Source: Rhizomys pruinosus
Taxonomy: Eukaryota; Chordata; Mammalia; Rodentia; Spalacidae
NCBI GenBank assembly: GCA_009823505.1
Contig: VZQC01002907.1
Coordinates: 833,258 to 897,257 of the forward strand
Length of the DNA: 64,000 nucleotides
Direction: 5' to 3'
The notes under the pieces are model-generated. The model was not told the DNA's origin. It saw nothing but the letters and a program-made list of their open reading frames with translations, and ran no database searches. Position 1 is the first letter of the stretch. The number at the start of each line of letters is the position of its first letter. The position numbers and the translations under genes were made by a program. Positions 10,856 through 22,407 of the stretch are shown piece after piece.

Positions 10856-11020
10856 GGGCCAGCGAGATGGCTCAACTGTTGAAAACACTTGCTCCAAGCC
10901 TGAGGTCCTGAGGCTGCTTTCCAGGACCCACATGGTACAAGGAGAGAACTGTAAAAGGTTGTCCTCTGACCTCCCATGTGCACTGTGGCATGTGTCTCCT
11001 CCCCTTAAATAATTTTTTAG
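10856..11020 (+). mobile_element. Old B2/B3-like SINE
   Basis: gggccagcgagatggctcaa, ccaggacccacatggt and tgtcctctgacctcccatgt mark a diverged tRNA-derived SINE. Confidence 0.65.
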
Positions 11021-11839
11021 AACGACAGTGAAAGAAGTTGCTAAAAGTTTGAGAAACATAAGGAAGACATACTGTTGTCATCTGAATTCACTAGTCAGCA
11101 TTTCTCCTAACATTGTGTACTTTTCTGTCTGTTGTAATATGAACTGCAGCGTATTACCTACAAAGTAATGCTGTCCAAAAGCCCCCCCCCCCAAAAAAAA
11201 AAATCCGTGTAAATTTTTAGGTCTTTCATTTTACAGGAAACTTGAAGATGGGAGGAACATATTAAAATGTCACTGTAATATAAGGAGACCGCCAACCTAA
11301 TCCAGAAAGTGTTGCAGATCGTACAGGACAAATGATGACCTTTCATCAGGAAATTAATGGCATGTGAAATTAAAACTACATTAGATGGAGACGTTTGTTG
11401 AAGTTCTGTTTATTCAAAAGAATATTCTTTCCTCTGCGAATCACCTTAGCAGTACTTGTGTAAAATCAATTGACCATAAAAGTCCCTGTTCATTTGGGGA
11501 CTGTCAGTTCTTTTCCCTTGATCTGCATGTCCGTTGTGTCAAGACCAACCTGCATCTTTATAAGTGTCTTGAAGTCAAGAAGCATTGAGTCTTTCACAGT
11601 TTTTGTCTCCTCTGATAATTTTGTCTTTTCTGAGTCTCTTTTATTTTTGTATGAATTTGAGGATCAGCTTCTCACTTTCTGCAAAAAATTAAAGATACAA
11701 TGTTTCTGTAAAAGATTTTCTTGACCTTATAGGTTGATTTGTAGTTTTGCCATCTGAACAAAATTCTTTTGTTTCATGAATTTGAATGTCTACTCATTTA
11801 TTTAACTCATTTTTAATTTCTTTCAAGAATGTTTTATAG

Positions 11840-11969
11840 AGCCAGATGTGGTGGTGCACACTTTCAATCCCAGCACTGGGGAAGCAGAAACAGGTGGATC
11901 TTGATGAGTTCAAGGCCAGCCTGATCTATATACTGAGTTCCATGCCAGCAAGGGCTATATCTCAAAACA
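11840..11969 (+). mobile_element. B1 SINE
   Basis: agccagatgtggtggtgcac, tgagttcaaggccagcctga and a short A-tail, flanked by aatgttttata on both sides. Confidence 0.85.
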
Positions 11970-12235
11970 AAAAATGTTTTATAACTTTTAGTATATATGC
12001 CTTGCATTTCTTTTGTGAAATTTATACATATACATTTCATTATTTTTAAAGATATTTTAAATAGAATTGTTTTTCATTTTAATTTTTATTACTGTGTATG
12101 GTCATATAATTCATATTTAAAAGGAATCTTGAGTCTAGCAGCCTCACTATGTTTATTGATTATAACTGACCTTTAGTGAATTACTTGGGTTTTTCTCTGT
12201 ATATGCATGCCCTTTTAAATGAATTTTCAAAACAT

Positions 12236-12405
12236 TATTGTTATTATTTTAATTATGTGTGATATGTGGTGGGCAGGTGCAGTTGTAGAGGTCAGAGGGC
12301 AGCTTTGTGGGGTCTCTCCTACTTTTACATGGGCTAAAGGATCCACTCAGATCATCAGGCTTGTGTTACAAGCACCGGTACTTGCTGAGCCATCTCACCA
12401 GCCTC
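12236..12405 (-). mobile_element. Old B3/B2-like SINE
   Basis: gaggtcagagggcagctttg ... gtacttgctgagccatctca ccagcc is the antisense 5' end of this SINE class. Confidence 0.65.
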
Positions 12406-12424
12406 TGTATGGATGTTTAAATTT

Positions 12425-13150
12425 TTTTTTTCTTTTTTTAGGATTTGACACATAAGTATTAGGTTTCCATCATTTTACTCCTTCAAGTCCCCACCATCTC
12501 CTTCCATGCCCCCTCAATTTCTTGTCCTCTTCTTTGATAATTATTGTTACATCTACGTACATACATTTATAAATACACACATGTAATGCTCTGAGTCCAT
12601 TTATTTGTGCTCAATTGTATGTGTTTAGGGGTGACTACTTGGGATTATGTAACCTACAAAGAAGTTAGTTTCTCCTGAAAACCGATTCTTCCTCCCTCAG
12701 TATCTATTTATATCCTGTAACTATTCTTCTATAGCTGGGACCCTGTGAAATTTCCCCTGTCCATATTGGCTATCATTGGTTTTGTCATTATGAAGGTCTT
12801 ACTGGCCCAATATTTCAACAGGCATCTCCCAATAATCTCCAAGTGCTTAATAATTTCATGAAAAAATGCTGGCTATCAGAGATCATTAAGGGAATTCATT
12901 ACCACTATGAAACAGAAATGCACATTTTTTAGAAAGGTCAAAATTCAAACAACCAATCATGTCAAGTGTTTGGAAGGATTTGAAAATTACGATGACCTTG
13001 TGTGTTCATTAAATGCTGCCACACTGACACAGTGCTTGCTAGTTTCTTACTGATATCTACGAAACCCACAACTTCAAGTCATAAAATTTGTAAGAAATTC
13101 AAAACATCTACCACATGATTGAAGACTACATGCATGTTCTTTATAAAGTA
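12425..13150. mobile_element. Old L1 fragments
   Basis: 12425-12780 resembles the antisense 3' UTR of rodent L1 (T-run, pyrimidine-rich ccccaccatctccttccatg). 12850-13150 weakly resembles L1 ORF2 in sense. No frame is open. The boundaries are uncertain. Confidence 0.4.
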
Positions 13151-13191
13151 TCTTTATGTACTTTGTATTATGTTATAAATTATAAGCAACA

Positions 13192-13425
13192 GGGGCTGGA
13201 GAGATGGCCTAGCGGTTAAGAGCGCCGACCGCTCTTACAGAGGACCCGGGTTCGATCCCCAGCACCCACATGGCGGCCGAGAGCCGTCTGAAACTCCAAT
13301 TCCAGGAGAACTCCAGTTCCAGGGGAATCCGAGACCCTCTTCTGACCTCCGCGGCATTGCACGACACAGGTGCACAGACTTGCATGCAGACCGTACATTC
13401 ATACACATACCGAAATAAAAAAAAA
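13192..13425 (+). mobile_element. B2 SINE, young duplicated-motif type
   Basis: Full-length copy with A and B boxes. Perfect 15-bp target duplication aaattataagcaaca (13177-13191 and 13426-13440). Confidence 0.95.
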
Positions 13426-13440
13426 AAATTATAAGCAACA

Positions 13441-14190
13441 AAAATTTCTAATTAGGGCTTTGCATTTATTATTTCATTTGCTGTGATAAAATTTTAAATC
13501 TTAATTTCAATTGGACATCTATTCATACTTTACCTGCAAATTAGACTTTGCATCTTAGAAGTCTCCTCTTTTAAAAAATTATTGAATTCTGTGAATATCA
13601 TATAATATATCTTGATACTATTAAACACTCTCACCTATCTTTACCCACCCTCTACACACATACTTATTTCCCCACAGGATGAAGGGCAAAACAGAGCCTA
13701 GGCCCAAGGCAGAAAGGGGGTAGTGAGGGAAGGAGCTTGTCCAGGAGCAGGGTAAACAAGACCCAGTGGGTGGGAACTGATTTAAAAGGCTACTGTCTCA
13801 GGAGGATGAGAGGAGGGAGCCTAGTTCCAAGGTTCCAAGGTGAGGATGGGACAGAATGAAATGCGACTAACTAGACTAGCTCCTCTTTTAACCTGTGTTA
13901 GGTACTTCTGAAAGTGAGCACACAATCCCTATAGCTATCTATGCTGTGTATATTTTGCACAACACTTCAAATGTCATTGACCTTTAAATAACTCAGTAAT
14001 AGGACAGACAGCATGTCGGTTTTTTTTTTTTTTCCCCGATGTATACCCACGATGTATACCCTCTCTAAGGCTCAGGAAACCTCATGGAAGAGGGGAGAGA
14101 AAGATTATAAGAGCCAGAGGATGTTTTAATTTTTTTAATATGACCTTTGATTTCTGTCTCTCATATCTACTACAGTGTTAAAGAAGAAAT
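13441..14190. other. Unique intron sequence
   Basis: No repeat or exon is recognised. A purine-rich, GC-richer patch at 13675-13860 (ggcccaaggcagaaaggggg) stands out from AT-rich flanks. Confidence 0.4.
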
Positions 14191-14193
14191 GGG

Positions 14194-14424
14194 GGCCTGG
14201 AGAGATGGTTCAATGGCACTGGCTGCTCTTGCAGAAGACCTTGATTCAACTCCCAGCACCCTCATGTTGGCTAACAGCCATCAATAACTCCAGTTCTAGT
14301 GTACCCCCAACACCCTCTTCTGACTTCAGTGGGCATTATATGACACAGGTGAACTTACACATATGTGGGCAATATACCCATGTGCATAAAACAAAATTAT
14401 AAAATAAATAAAATTTCTTTTCAA
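14194..14424 (+). mobile_element. B2 SINE, older type
   Basis: ggggcctggagagatggttc to a tail of aaataaataaaatt. It has a single aactccagttctag motif and no duplication. Confidence 0.8.
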
Positions 14425-15055
14425 AAGAAAGAAATAGTAAGAGCAAACATCCTAGTCTTAGAGGGAAATCATTCATTACAGATGCCTTTATTACTTGAGG
14501 AAGTTCTAGTATTGGATTTTAAGCTAATTGTATTCTGAAAGAGTGTTAGAAATTACCAAATGTTTTTTCCTATCATATTGAGATGGTTGTGGTTTTTGTA
14601 CTGGATTCCATTAATATGCTATATTACATTGATTGATTTTTATATGTTAAGGCCACATTATACTCTTTAGATATAAAAAAAATCTTTTGCATGTTTTTAT
14701 CTTCATATTTGGTTTGCTGTTTAAGTTCTCCTCTCAGTAATTTTAGTCTCTCCCCCCACCCCACTCTCTCTAAGCTGCTTTTGATTTCAGGTTTTTGATG
14801 TTCTTTCGTATTAGTCCTTATTTCCTTGCTTTCTAGCACCAAAGATCATTCATACATTTCTCACCCCAAATCTCTTATCCCCTCCCACCCCCTTGTGCTG
14901 TTCACATAGAGTGGTAACTGCAGTCTACCTGCTTCACAGGACTGTCATTTCTTCTAGCTCACGGGCTGTGATACATTGAGCTATTTTGTTCTTTGTTCTA
15001 GAACATAAACACATGATAGGCCTGTCTGAAAAAAACAAAACAAAACATGAAATTG

Positions 15056-15304
15056 GGGCTGGAGAGATGGCTCAACAATTAGCAGCACTGACTGCTCTTG
15101 CAGGTTCAATCCCCAGTATGCACATGGTAGTTAACAACCATCTATAACTCCTGTTCCAGAGGATCCAACACCTTTTTCTCACTTCCACTGGCACTGCACA
15201 ACACAGGTGCACTTACATACATGCAGGCAATGTACTCATACAAATAAAATAAAACTAATAAAATATTTACACATAAAATAAAATAATAAAATGTTAAAAA
15301 AATA
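15056..15304 (+). mobile_element. B2 SINE, older type
   Basis: ggggctggagagatggctca to an A-rich tail. A small deletion lies in the tRNA-like part. The flanks share aacatgaaa. Confidence 0.82.
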
Positions 15305-15426
15305 ACATGAAAAAGAATGTTGGATGAAATCAGAAAGTCAGATGATTCAAATATATTAGTTTATAAACTGGTAAATTAAGCAGTGATTTATTTGAAATAT
15401 ATTCATTAATTTTGAAAAATGTGGTA

Positions 15427-15545
15427 GACAGGCTGGCAAGATGGCTAAGTACAGTCCCTGAAAACGTTATGGTGAAAGGAGAGAACCACTTCTCACAAGT
15501 TGTCCTCTGACTTCTGTGTGTGTGTGCGCGCATGAATGTCAGATG
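15427..15545 (+). mobile_element. Partial B3/B2-like SINE
   Basis: gacaggctggcaagatggct to tgtcctctgacttctgtgtg, diverged and 3'-shortened. Confidence 0.5.
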
Positions 15546-15557
15546 AACCTTTTTAAT

Positions 15558-15690
15558 GTGGGGACAGGGTGGTACATTTCTGTAATCCTAGCACATGGCT
15601 GGCAGAGGCAGGAAAATCAGGAGTTCAAGGCCAGCCTTAGCTACATAGTGATTTTGAGATAACTGTGAACTGCCCCAGAAATAAAGGAGT
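15558..15690 (+). mobile_element. Old B1 SINE
   Basis: tgtaatcctagcacatggct and caggagttcaaggccagcct are B1 landmarks in a diverged copy. Confidence 0.6.
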
Positions 15691-15915
15691 GTTGCGGGAA
15701 AGAAGTCATATAAACTAAAATTGCTGATTATTTTTCACAGGGATCTTATGGGATATAGGTAAGTAATAATACCTAGAATGTTCTCGGTTGTTAAGTATGA
15801 TAATCTCCCCTCACATGTGAGGGATACATTGTAAACTTGTCTCCAGTAGATGCTTGAAACTGGGAATAGTGCGGAATGTGTATGGTAAAGTTTAACATAT
15901 AAATTAGTCACAGTA

Positions 15916-16159
15916 GGGGCTGGAGAGATGGCCTAGCGGTTAAGAGCACCGACCGCTCTTGCAGAGGACCCGGGTTCGATCCCCAGCACCCACATGGCGG
16001 CCGAGAACCGTCTGAAACTCCAATTCCAGGAGAACTCCAGTTCCAGGGGACTCCGAGACCCTCTTCTGACCTCCGCGGCATTGCACGACATGGGTGCACA
16101 AACTTGCATGCAGACAGTACATTCATACACATACAGAAATAAATAAAATTAATTAAAAA
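15916..16159 (+). mobile_element. B2 SINE, young duplicated-motif type
   Basis: Full-length. Perfect 15-bp target duplication aaattagtcacagta (15901-15915 and 16160-16174). Confidence 0.96.
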
Positions 16160-16223
16160 AAATTAGTCACAGTAAAAGAGTAACAATAACTATTAATAAA
16201 ATAGACTCAAGAGAACAGACTAT

Positions 16224-16361
16224 GGGCCGGGCGTGGTGGCGCACGCCTTTAATCCTAGCACTTGGGAGGCAGAGGGAGGCAGATCTTTGTGAGTTCAAGG
16301 CTAGCCTGGTCTACAGAGTGAGTTCCAGGACAGCTGGGGCTACAGGGAGACCATGTCTCGG

Positions 16362-16409
<48 letters not shown>
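16224..16409 (+). mobile_element. B1 SINE with ~47-bp A-tail
   Basis: gccgggcgtggtggcgcacg to a very long pure A-tail. The target duplication is agaacagactat (16212-16223 and 16410-16421). The long tail and intact CpGs suggest a young insertion. Confidence 0.95.
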
Positions 16410-16414
<5 letters not shown>

Positions 16415-16867
16415 AGACTATTAGAAGGAAGGCACCATCTCAACACACCCTTTCATTAAAGGAAGCACTTTACACGTTCTCTTTGGGGTATCCAAAATGT
16501 GAGCTTCTTTTGTGCTATGGTGTCATTATTAACTAAAGTAAGCATTACTTGAGCACAGCATTGTAAGACCAAATAAGTGGACCTGATAGCTGAGGTGCCT
16601 ACTGAGTGAATAGAAGGCAGATAGCATATATGGAATGGATACAGTCAACAAAATAGTCGTTGCTACCCAGGCAGGATAGAGAATGATACAAGATTTCATT
16701 ACATCCTGGACTATTGCACAACTTAAAGTTGTAAATTATTTATGCAATTTTCTTTTTAATAGTGTCAGATGACAAGTAACTGAACCTAGAGAAAGCACAA
16801 CCATGGATAAAGGATAGATGTCTGCTTTGGTTTTAATTCTGGAACATACATTCAGGTTTCACTTTTT

Positions 16868-17052
16868 TAATTTTTAAAAATTATATGTGTATGAGTAGTT
16901 TGAATGTCTGTGAGTGGACCCATGTCATGCACTGCCTGCTGAAGACAAGAAGATGTCAAATCCCTTGGAACTGGAGTTAAGAACGTGTATAGCTACCATG
17001 TATGTGCAGAAGCAGCCAGTGATTTTAACCACTGAGCTGTTTCTCCAGGCCC
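16868..17052 (-). mobile_element. Old B2 SINE
   Basis: tatgtgtatgagtagtttga, aaatcccttggaactggagt and accactgagctgtttctcca outline a diverged antisense B2. Confidence 0.7.
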
Positions 17053-17461
17053 AGGCTTTTTATAGACATAAAATATTGCACATTGCTCATTTCTGAACAT
17101 TTAAATGTGGTTCTATATAATGAGCTATTATGAAATTATTTTTCCTACTCTTTGTAAGTATTCTTTAAATGCTTTTTATCTTTTTTCCAAAGTAGATGGG
17201 GAGGTTTTTTTAAACCATGACTTTAATTTTTCATGTTGTATATAGTACCCAGTTAGATTAAATACACTCATAAAAAGTAAATTTTTACCATTATAGTGAA
17301 TATAAGAATCATTGTAAGTGTATTATAAATCTAATCATGAAGTAGACTTTATAAAGATAAAAATACTTTTATGACTTTGAGGAAGACAAAATTGTATTCA
17401 GTCTACTAAATGCTTTGAACATTGAAGAATTATTTTTTGTTTTGTTTTTTTAACAATGTTT

Positions 17462-17627
17462 ATTTTTAATTAATTAATTAATTAATTAATGGTCTTTTTG
17501 AGACAAGGTCTCTCTGTAGCCCCAGCTCACCTGGAACTCACTGTGTAGACCAGGCTGACCTTGAACTCACAGAGATATGCCTGCCTCCTGAGGGCTGGGA
17601 TTAAAGGTGTGTGCCACCACACCCAGA
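17462..17627 (-). mobile_element. B1 SINE inserted in L1
   Basis: Antisense B1 preceded by a (TTAA)n stretch (17469-17490). Target duplication aacaatgttt (17452-17461 and 17628-17637). Confidence 0.9.
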
Positions 17628-17856
17628 AACAATGTTTTGGTTTTTTTTTAAAGGGATTCACAATATAAGAGCACAGTTGTTTTCAGATCACATTAACATT
17701 GCTCAGTTTGCCATATAATTAGATAATTGGTGCTAGCATCCACAGATGAGGGATACCATTTGTTGTTTGTTTTTCTGGGACTGTGTTACTTCACTTAGCA
17801 TGATATCTTCTAGCTCCATCCATTTACCTGCAAAGTTCATGACTTCATCTTTCTTT

Positions 17857-18010
17857 CTTTTTTTTTTTTTTTTTGGTCTTTTTGAGAAGGTCTCCTGTAG
17901 CCCCAGCGTCCTGGAACTCACCCTCATAGACCAGCTGGCCTTGAACTCCAAAGATCCCCCTGCCTCTGTCCTCCATCTGGGATTAAAGGCTTGTGCGCAC
18001 CACGCTTGCT
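17857..18010 (-). mobile_element. B1 SINE inserted in L1, indel-rich
   Basis: Antisense B1 between a duplicated L1 target (gacttcatctttcttt / gatgtcatgtttcttt). Many single-base losses against neighbouring B1 copies, such as gagaaggtctcctgtagcc. Confidence 0.88.
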
Positions 18011-19056
18011 GATGTCATGTTTCTTTACTGCTCCATAGAACTTCCATTGTGTAGAATGTACCACATTTTCTCCTATCCACTCTCATTGACGGGGCACTTG
18101 GGTTGGTCAGCTCTCCAGCGCTTGGCTATTGTGAAGAGAGCTGCAATAACACGGCTAGCACATATCTTGTGGTAAGATGAGTCTTATGGGTATAGACCCA
18201 AGAGTGGTATGGATGTGCCAGGTGGCAAGTTTGCAAGTTCATTCCAAGTCCTTCCAAGGGTTCTCCACACTGCCTTCCATTGGCTGTAACCCGTTTTATA
18301 TTCCCACCAGCAGTGGATGAATGTTCCCCTTTCCCCACAACCTCTCCAGCACTTGGTATCATTTGTTTTCTTGATCCTAGCCAGTCTTATTGGAGTGAGG
18401 TGATATCTTAAAGTGGTTTTAATTTGTATTTCCTTAATTATTAGCAACGTTGAACACTTTTTAAGATGTTTCTTAGCCATCTCTAATTCCTCACTTGTGA
18501 GGTCTCTGTTCAGCTCTTTGTCTTTTGAGTGGGTCATTTGTTTTCTTTCTTCCTCGTTTTTTTGAGTAGTTTATATATTCTGGAAATCAATGCTTTGTCA
18601 GTTGTATCTGTAGTGAAGGTTTCCTCCCACTCTGTGGGTTTTCTCTTCACTTCCTTGATTGTTTCTTTTGATGTGCAGAAGCTTTTGAGTTTAATGAGGT
18701 CCCATTTGTCAATGGTCTACCTTAATTCTTGCGCAGCTGCTGTCTGATTTAGGAAATCTTTTCCTATGCCTATGTCTTGTAGGCTGCTGCCGACTTTTTT
18801 TTCTATTTTCTTCAGAGTTTTGGGTTTCATGTTGAGGTCTTTGATCGATCTGGAGTTGACTTTTGTACAGGGCGAGAGGTAGGGGTTTAATTTCATTCTT
18901 CTCCAAGTGGTGATCCAGTTTTGTCAACACCACCTGCTGAAGATGCTGTCTTTTCTTGTCTAATATGAGATGGCTGAAATTGTATGTGCTCAAGTTTGGA
19001 TCTTCAGTTTTTTTCCATTGGTCAACAGGTCTGTTTTTGTGCCAGTACCAGGCTGT

Positions 19057-19060
<4 letters not shown>

Positions 19061-19088
<28 letters not shown>

Positions 19089-19231
19089 TGGTCTTTTCGA
19101 GACAGGGTCTCCCTGTAGCCCCAGCTGTCCTGGAACTCACATTGTAGACCAGGCTGGCCTTGAACTCACAAAGATCTGCCTGCCTCTGCCTCCCAAGTGC
19201 TAGGATTAAAGGCGTGCGCCCCCATGCCCAG
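19061..19231 (-). mobile_element. B1 SINE inserted in L1
   Basis: Antisense B1 with a TGTTT-rich tail. Perfect target duplication ccaggctgttttt (19048-19060 and 19232-19244). Confidence 0.95.
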
Positions 19232-19331
19232 CCAGGCTGTTTTTATGACTATAGCCCTGTAGTATAGTTTGAAGTCTGGTATAGAGATTCCCTCCTGTAT
19301 TGCTCTTTTCACTCAGGGTTGTTTTGGCTAT

Positions 19332-19886
19332 TCATTGTCTTTTGTTTTTCCAAATGAAATTAAGGACTTTTTTTTCCAAGCCTGTGAAGAAACTCTTGGG
19401 GATTTTAATTGGGATTGCATTCAATCTATACAAGAGTTTGGGTAGAATGGACATTTTTACTATATTAATTTTCCCAATCCATGAGCATGGGAGGTTTTTC
19501 CATCTTCTGATGTCTTCTTCAATTCCTTTCTTCAAGGTTTTAACATTTTTGTTGTAGAGATCCTTGGTGTCTTTGGTTAGGTTTGTTCCCAGGTTTTTTA
19601 TTGTTTTTGAGGCTATTGTGAGTGGAAAGGTCTCCTTGTATTCCTTCTTCAGTTGCTTGTTGTTGGTGTAAAGAAAGGCTACTGATTTTTCTAGGTTAAT
19701 TTTGTATCCTGCCACTTTGCCGAAACTCTTAATCTTTTCTAGGAGTTTTCTGGTGGAGTTTTTAGCATCCCTTAAGTAAACAATCATGTCATCAGCAAAA
19801 AGGGATAGCTTGACTTCCTCTTTTCCAATTAGTACTCCTTTAATTTCCTTTTCTTGCCTTATTGTTGTAGCAAGGGTTTCAAGCAC
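19332..19886 (-). pseudogene. L1 ORF2 reverse transcriptase fragment
   Basis: A 184-codon frame contains [12 protein letters not shown], the catalytic motif of L1 reverse transcriptase, followed by [16 protein letters not shown] and W[IK][13 protein letters not shown]. It is broken upstream and downstream by truncation and frameshift. Confidence 0.92.
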
Positions 19887-20005
19887 TATATTGAAGAGGA
19901 GTGGTAACGGGGCAGTCTTGCCGAGTTCCTACTTTTAAAGGGAATGCTTCTGTCTTTTCTCAATTTAGGATGATATTGGCTGTGGGTTAACGTTGAAGAA
20001 TTATT

Positions 20006-20488
20006 AAGAAAAAGTTGATTAAGCTGCATTCAAGTTATTCTCTATCAAATCATAATAAAATATTTCTTAGTGTTTTTACAAATAAAATGTGCACTTATGA
20101 GAATTGCAGAACTAGTATTATACCCATCAGCAGGAATCTCAGTGAAAAGCTTATAAAATTATATGCTATACAATTCCATTTGTGTAAAGTTAAAACTGGC
20201 AAAATAGTCAAGTGTAGAAAAACAGAATAATAAAATACCTTTTTTGGGGCAGGGAACATAAAGATATTTCTGGGGTGATGACAGTTATTTGTTGCATGCT
20301 AACTAGATATGCTCACTTGTAGCAGGTTTCTCAAGCTGCGTATTTATTGTTTTCTATGTGTACTTTGTACTTTGATTAATGACCTTATTAACAAAGTTTA
20401 GCTGCATGACCATATGTGTAGAATTATCTTCTTTTTTTTAATTATCTTTTTTATAGGAAAAGGAGGACTTGGCTATTTATACATGGCG

Positions 20489-20533
<45 letters not shown>

Positions 20534-21640
20534 CTATTTTTAAAAGTTACATATGAAAGTGATAGCATTGGGTACTAGTAATGGTACAATGCAGGATGAC
20601 AGGAAGACTTTTGAGATATGTTTAAAAATGTTCACAAATATTGAATACATCATACCCTTCTTGTGTTAGGGCCACCTGTACATGTTGCTTATCCAAAACT
20701 GGTTTGTGATATCACAAGAGCCTCCTCATAACTTAGTATATTTAGTTTTAGAAAAAGTTTTACTTGAGCTAAACTGACAAAATGCAATTACTATTATCAG
20801 CAGTCCCCAGAAGGCCAAGGGTGAAATAGGGAAAATTTGCAGATATGAGCATATACCCAATTAGGGTCTACCCAAGAATGTAAGGATCCCTATAGGTCAG
20901 GATCAGCCTGAGCACTTGGAAACATATGAAGTAATGCAAGTGCCCAAACCCAAAATACACAGGCTTCTGATGGTGCTTAGCAGCTGATGCCAGTCACATT
21001 GGAGGTGTGGTTTAGGTAAAGGCACTCATTTCAAGGAGTCTGCTGCCATCTCTAGTATGTTACATGGCGTATCTGTGTCCAGACAGTTCTCAGTTTTAGC
21101 ATGTCAAAAATTTGTTCATGTAGAAGTCAGTGAATGACAAAAAGCCCTCCATTTCCTTCTACAGAGATTATTGTCAGCAAGATTATTCCTTAGCAAGCTT
21201 ATTCTAATACAAACTTCATTGATTAATGCTCTGTGCTTACATATGAGATTACTTTTTGGTGCTAACATACTTTCATTAGTATAGTTCTTGCTTCTTAATA
21301 CATATGCATGTTTAAATCTTATTTTCTAAACAACCAGAGTAAGTGGCAATAGCTTATAAAGTACAGAAGCTAAGAGTTTCTTTCTGTTCCTGTTATTTTA
21401 GCAGTCTGTGTTTCTTGATGTCTCTTCCCCAAGTTTTTCATTTGTTTTTAGATCTATTTCTATCAAGGCTTCTCCCTGCCTGGATCTTTTTGTATTTCTT
21501 AAAGAAATCCTTATTGGTATTAAACAGTAAAACTTAGTTCAAGTGCATGAAAATGACTCTTCTGTGTATATGCTGAATCTGTTACTCATTTGTCCTCTAT
21601 CTCCTAAGATCCTTCTAAAAGTAATTGATAGGATTTTGCC
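20006..21640. other. Unique intron sequence with a GT microsatellite
   Basis: No SINE or exon is recognised. (TG)n lies at 20492-20531. Confidence 0.5.
20492..20531. repeat. (TG)n microsatellite
   Basis: About 20 uninterrupted TG units. Confidence 0.97.
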
Positions 21641-21659
21641 CTTTATATTTAATTTTTTA

Positions 21660-21834
21660 TTTTTGCATTTGTAATATTCATGAAGGAGCACATGTGTGCC
21701 ATGTGCGCAGGTCAGAGAACAAATCTGTGGACTTGGTTTTCTCCTTCCACATTCATGTAGGCTCAAGGGATTGAACTCAGGTCACGAGACATCATCAGGC
21801 TTGCAAAGCATGCAGAGCCACCTTGCTGGATCTC
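21660..21834 (-). mobile_element. Old B3-like SINE
   Basis: gcacatgtgtgccatgtgcg, caggtcagagaacaaatctg and gccaccttgctggatctc are the antisense B3/B2 landmarks. Confidence 0.6.
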
Positions 21835-21865
21835 TTCTTTCTTTTAAAAAAACTTTAAAAATTGA

Positions 21866-21911
21866 CTATTATTTATTTATTTATTTATTTGTTTATTTAT
21901 TTATTTATTTG
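21866..21911. repeat. (TTTA)n repeat
   Basis: ATTT units with one variant, just before an ID-like segment. Confidence 0.9.
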
Positions 21912-21934
21912 GGAGTGGGGAACAGTTGTAGGGT

Positions 21935-22015
21935 TGTCGTTACTGCTTGGTGCTGAGGATTGAACCATAGCCTTGGGCTAGGACTCTATGGTAGAGATAA
22001 ATCCTCAACACCGTA
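21935..22015 (-). mobile_element. ID-like SINE fragment
   Basis: gtgctgaggattgaaccata gcc ... ctctatggtagagataaatcc resembles the antisense of the tRNA-Ala-derived ID element. Confidence 0.55.
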
Positions 22016-22035
22016 TCATCTTCTTTTTTTAAAAA

Positions 22036-22100
22036 AATTATTTTTACTTTTTATATATGAATGTTTTGCTTGCATGTATTTAAGTGCACTGGTATTGTGC
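22036..22100 (-). mobile_element. B2 3' fragment
   Basis: tatatatgaatgttttgctt gcatg resembles the 3' end of antisense B2. It stops about 150 bases before the ERC1 exon. Confidence 0.45.
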
Positions 22101-22201
22101 AAACATCATATCTTCATGATGTATATCTGTGATCCAGAAAAGTCTAGAAATTTCAGATTCGTCCTGAGCCCAGGAGTTGCCTATAACCCAGCAGCCCGCA
22201 C

Positions 22202-22246
22202 GTAATTGACCAGGGTGTTCTTTTCTCCCTTCTGTACCTGCCATAG
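22202..22246 (+). other. 3' splice site of the ERC1 exon
   Basis: A pyrimidine-rich tract (about 22219-22240) leads to ccatag at 22246, immediately before the coding frame opens. A plausible branch point, taattgac, lies about 38 bases upstream. The acceptor leaves the exon in phase 0. Confidence 0.85.
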
Positions 22247-22407
22247 GTGGAGGAACTGTTGATGGCCATGGAGAAGGTAAAGCAGGAACTGGAGTCCATG
22301 AAAGCAAAGCTGTCCTCCACCCAACAGTCTCTGGTTGAAAAGGAGACTCATTTGACCAATCTTCGGGCAGAGAGAAGGAAACACTTAGAGGAAGTCCTAG
22401 AGATGAA
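22247..22407 (+). CDS. ERC1: Internal coding exon of ERC1 (ELKS/RAB6-interacting protein 2)
   Basis: The exon encodes 53 full codons in frame 0 plus two bases of a split codon. It begins VEELLMAMEKVKQELESM and ends with HLEEVLEM; the AA left at the donor is completed to lysine by the next exon. I recognise this from memory as the C-terminal coiled-coil part of ERC1. The paralogue ERC2 differs at several of these positions, for example a NALEKTRQEL-type start. ERC1 is a cytoplasmic coiled-coil scaffold that binds RAB6, liprins and RIM at presynaptic active zones and at cortical docking sites, and takes part in IKK signalling. The composition (about half E, K, L, M and A, no proline or glycine) fits a continuous alpha-helical coiled coil. 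Reading on past the donor gives an immediate in-frame TAA, which confirms the exon boundary. One difference from the mammalian sequence I remember is QQSLVEKE in place of QQSLAEKE. No neighbouring ERC1 exon is visible in the window. Confidence 0.93.

Larger units (their letters stand above)
17435..19989 (-). mobile_element. 5'-truncated LINE-1, minus strand
   Basis: The flanking target duplication acattgaagaattatt (17419-17434) / acgttgaagaattatt (19990-20005) defines the insertion. Its 3' end shows as a T-rich run at the left. The minus strand holds the L1 ORF2 C-terminal half in several broken frames: the reverse transcriptase with an intact FADD catalytic motif (19332-19886), the downstream thumb region and the C-terminal end near 17740-18540. 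Three B1s have inserted since (17462-17627, 17857-18010, 19061-19231). Frameshifts and stops make it non-functional. Confidence 0.92.
1..22246 (+). other. ERC1: Upstream ERC1 intron (partial)
   Basis: Everything before the exon is non-coding by inspection: short frames only, apart from those inside retroelements. If the ERC1 call is right this is one intron longer than 22 kb. It contains a complete MaLR element, a 2.5-kb L1 fragment and about twenty SINEs, with AT-rich unique sequence between them. Confidence 0.75.

Noticed and set aside
13209..13406. Recurrent ~65-aa protein starting MYECTVCMQV, found in many places
   Set aside because: It is the antisense translation of B2 SINEs. It recurs wherever a B2 lies, in overlapping registers, so it is not a gene family.
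18184..18537. 117-aa minus-strand frame as a host gene
   Set aside because: It is the C-terminal part of L1 ORF2 (KKHLKKCSTLLIIKE, RYHLTPIRLARIKK).
22080..22384. Minus-strand frames overlapping the ERC1 exon
   Set aside because: The + strand gives a perfect ERC1-like coiled coil with splice sites. The antisense frames have no recognisable content.
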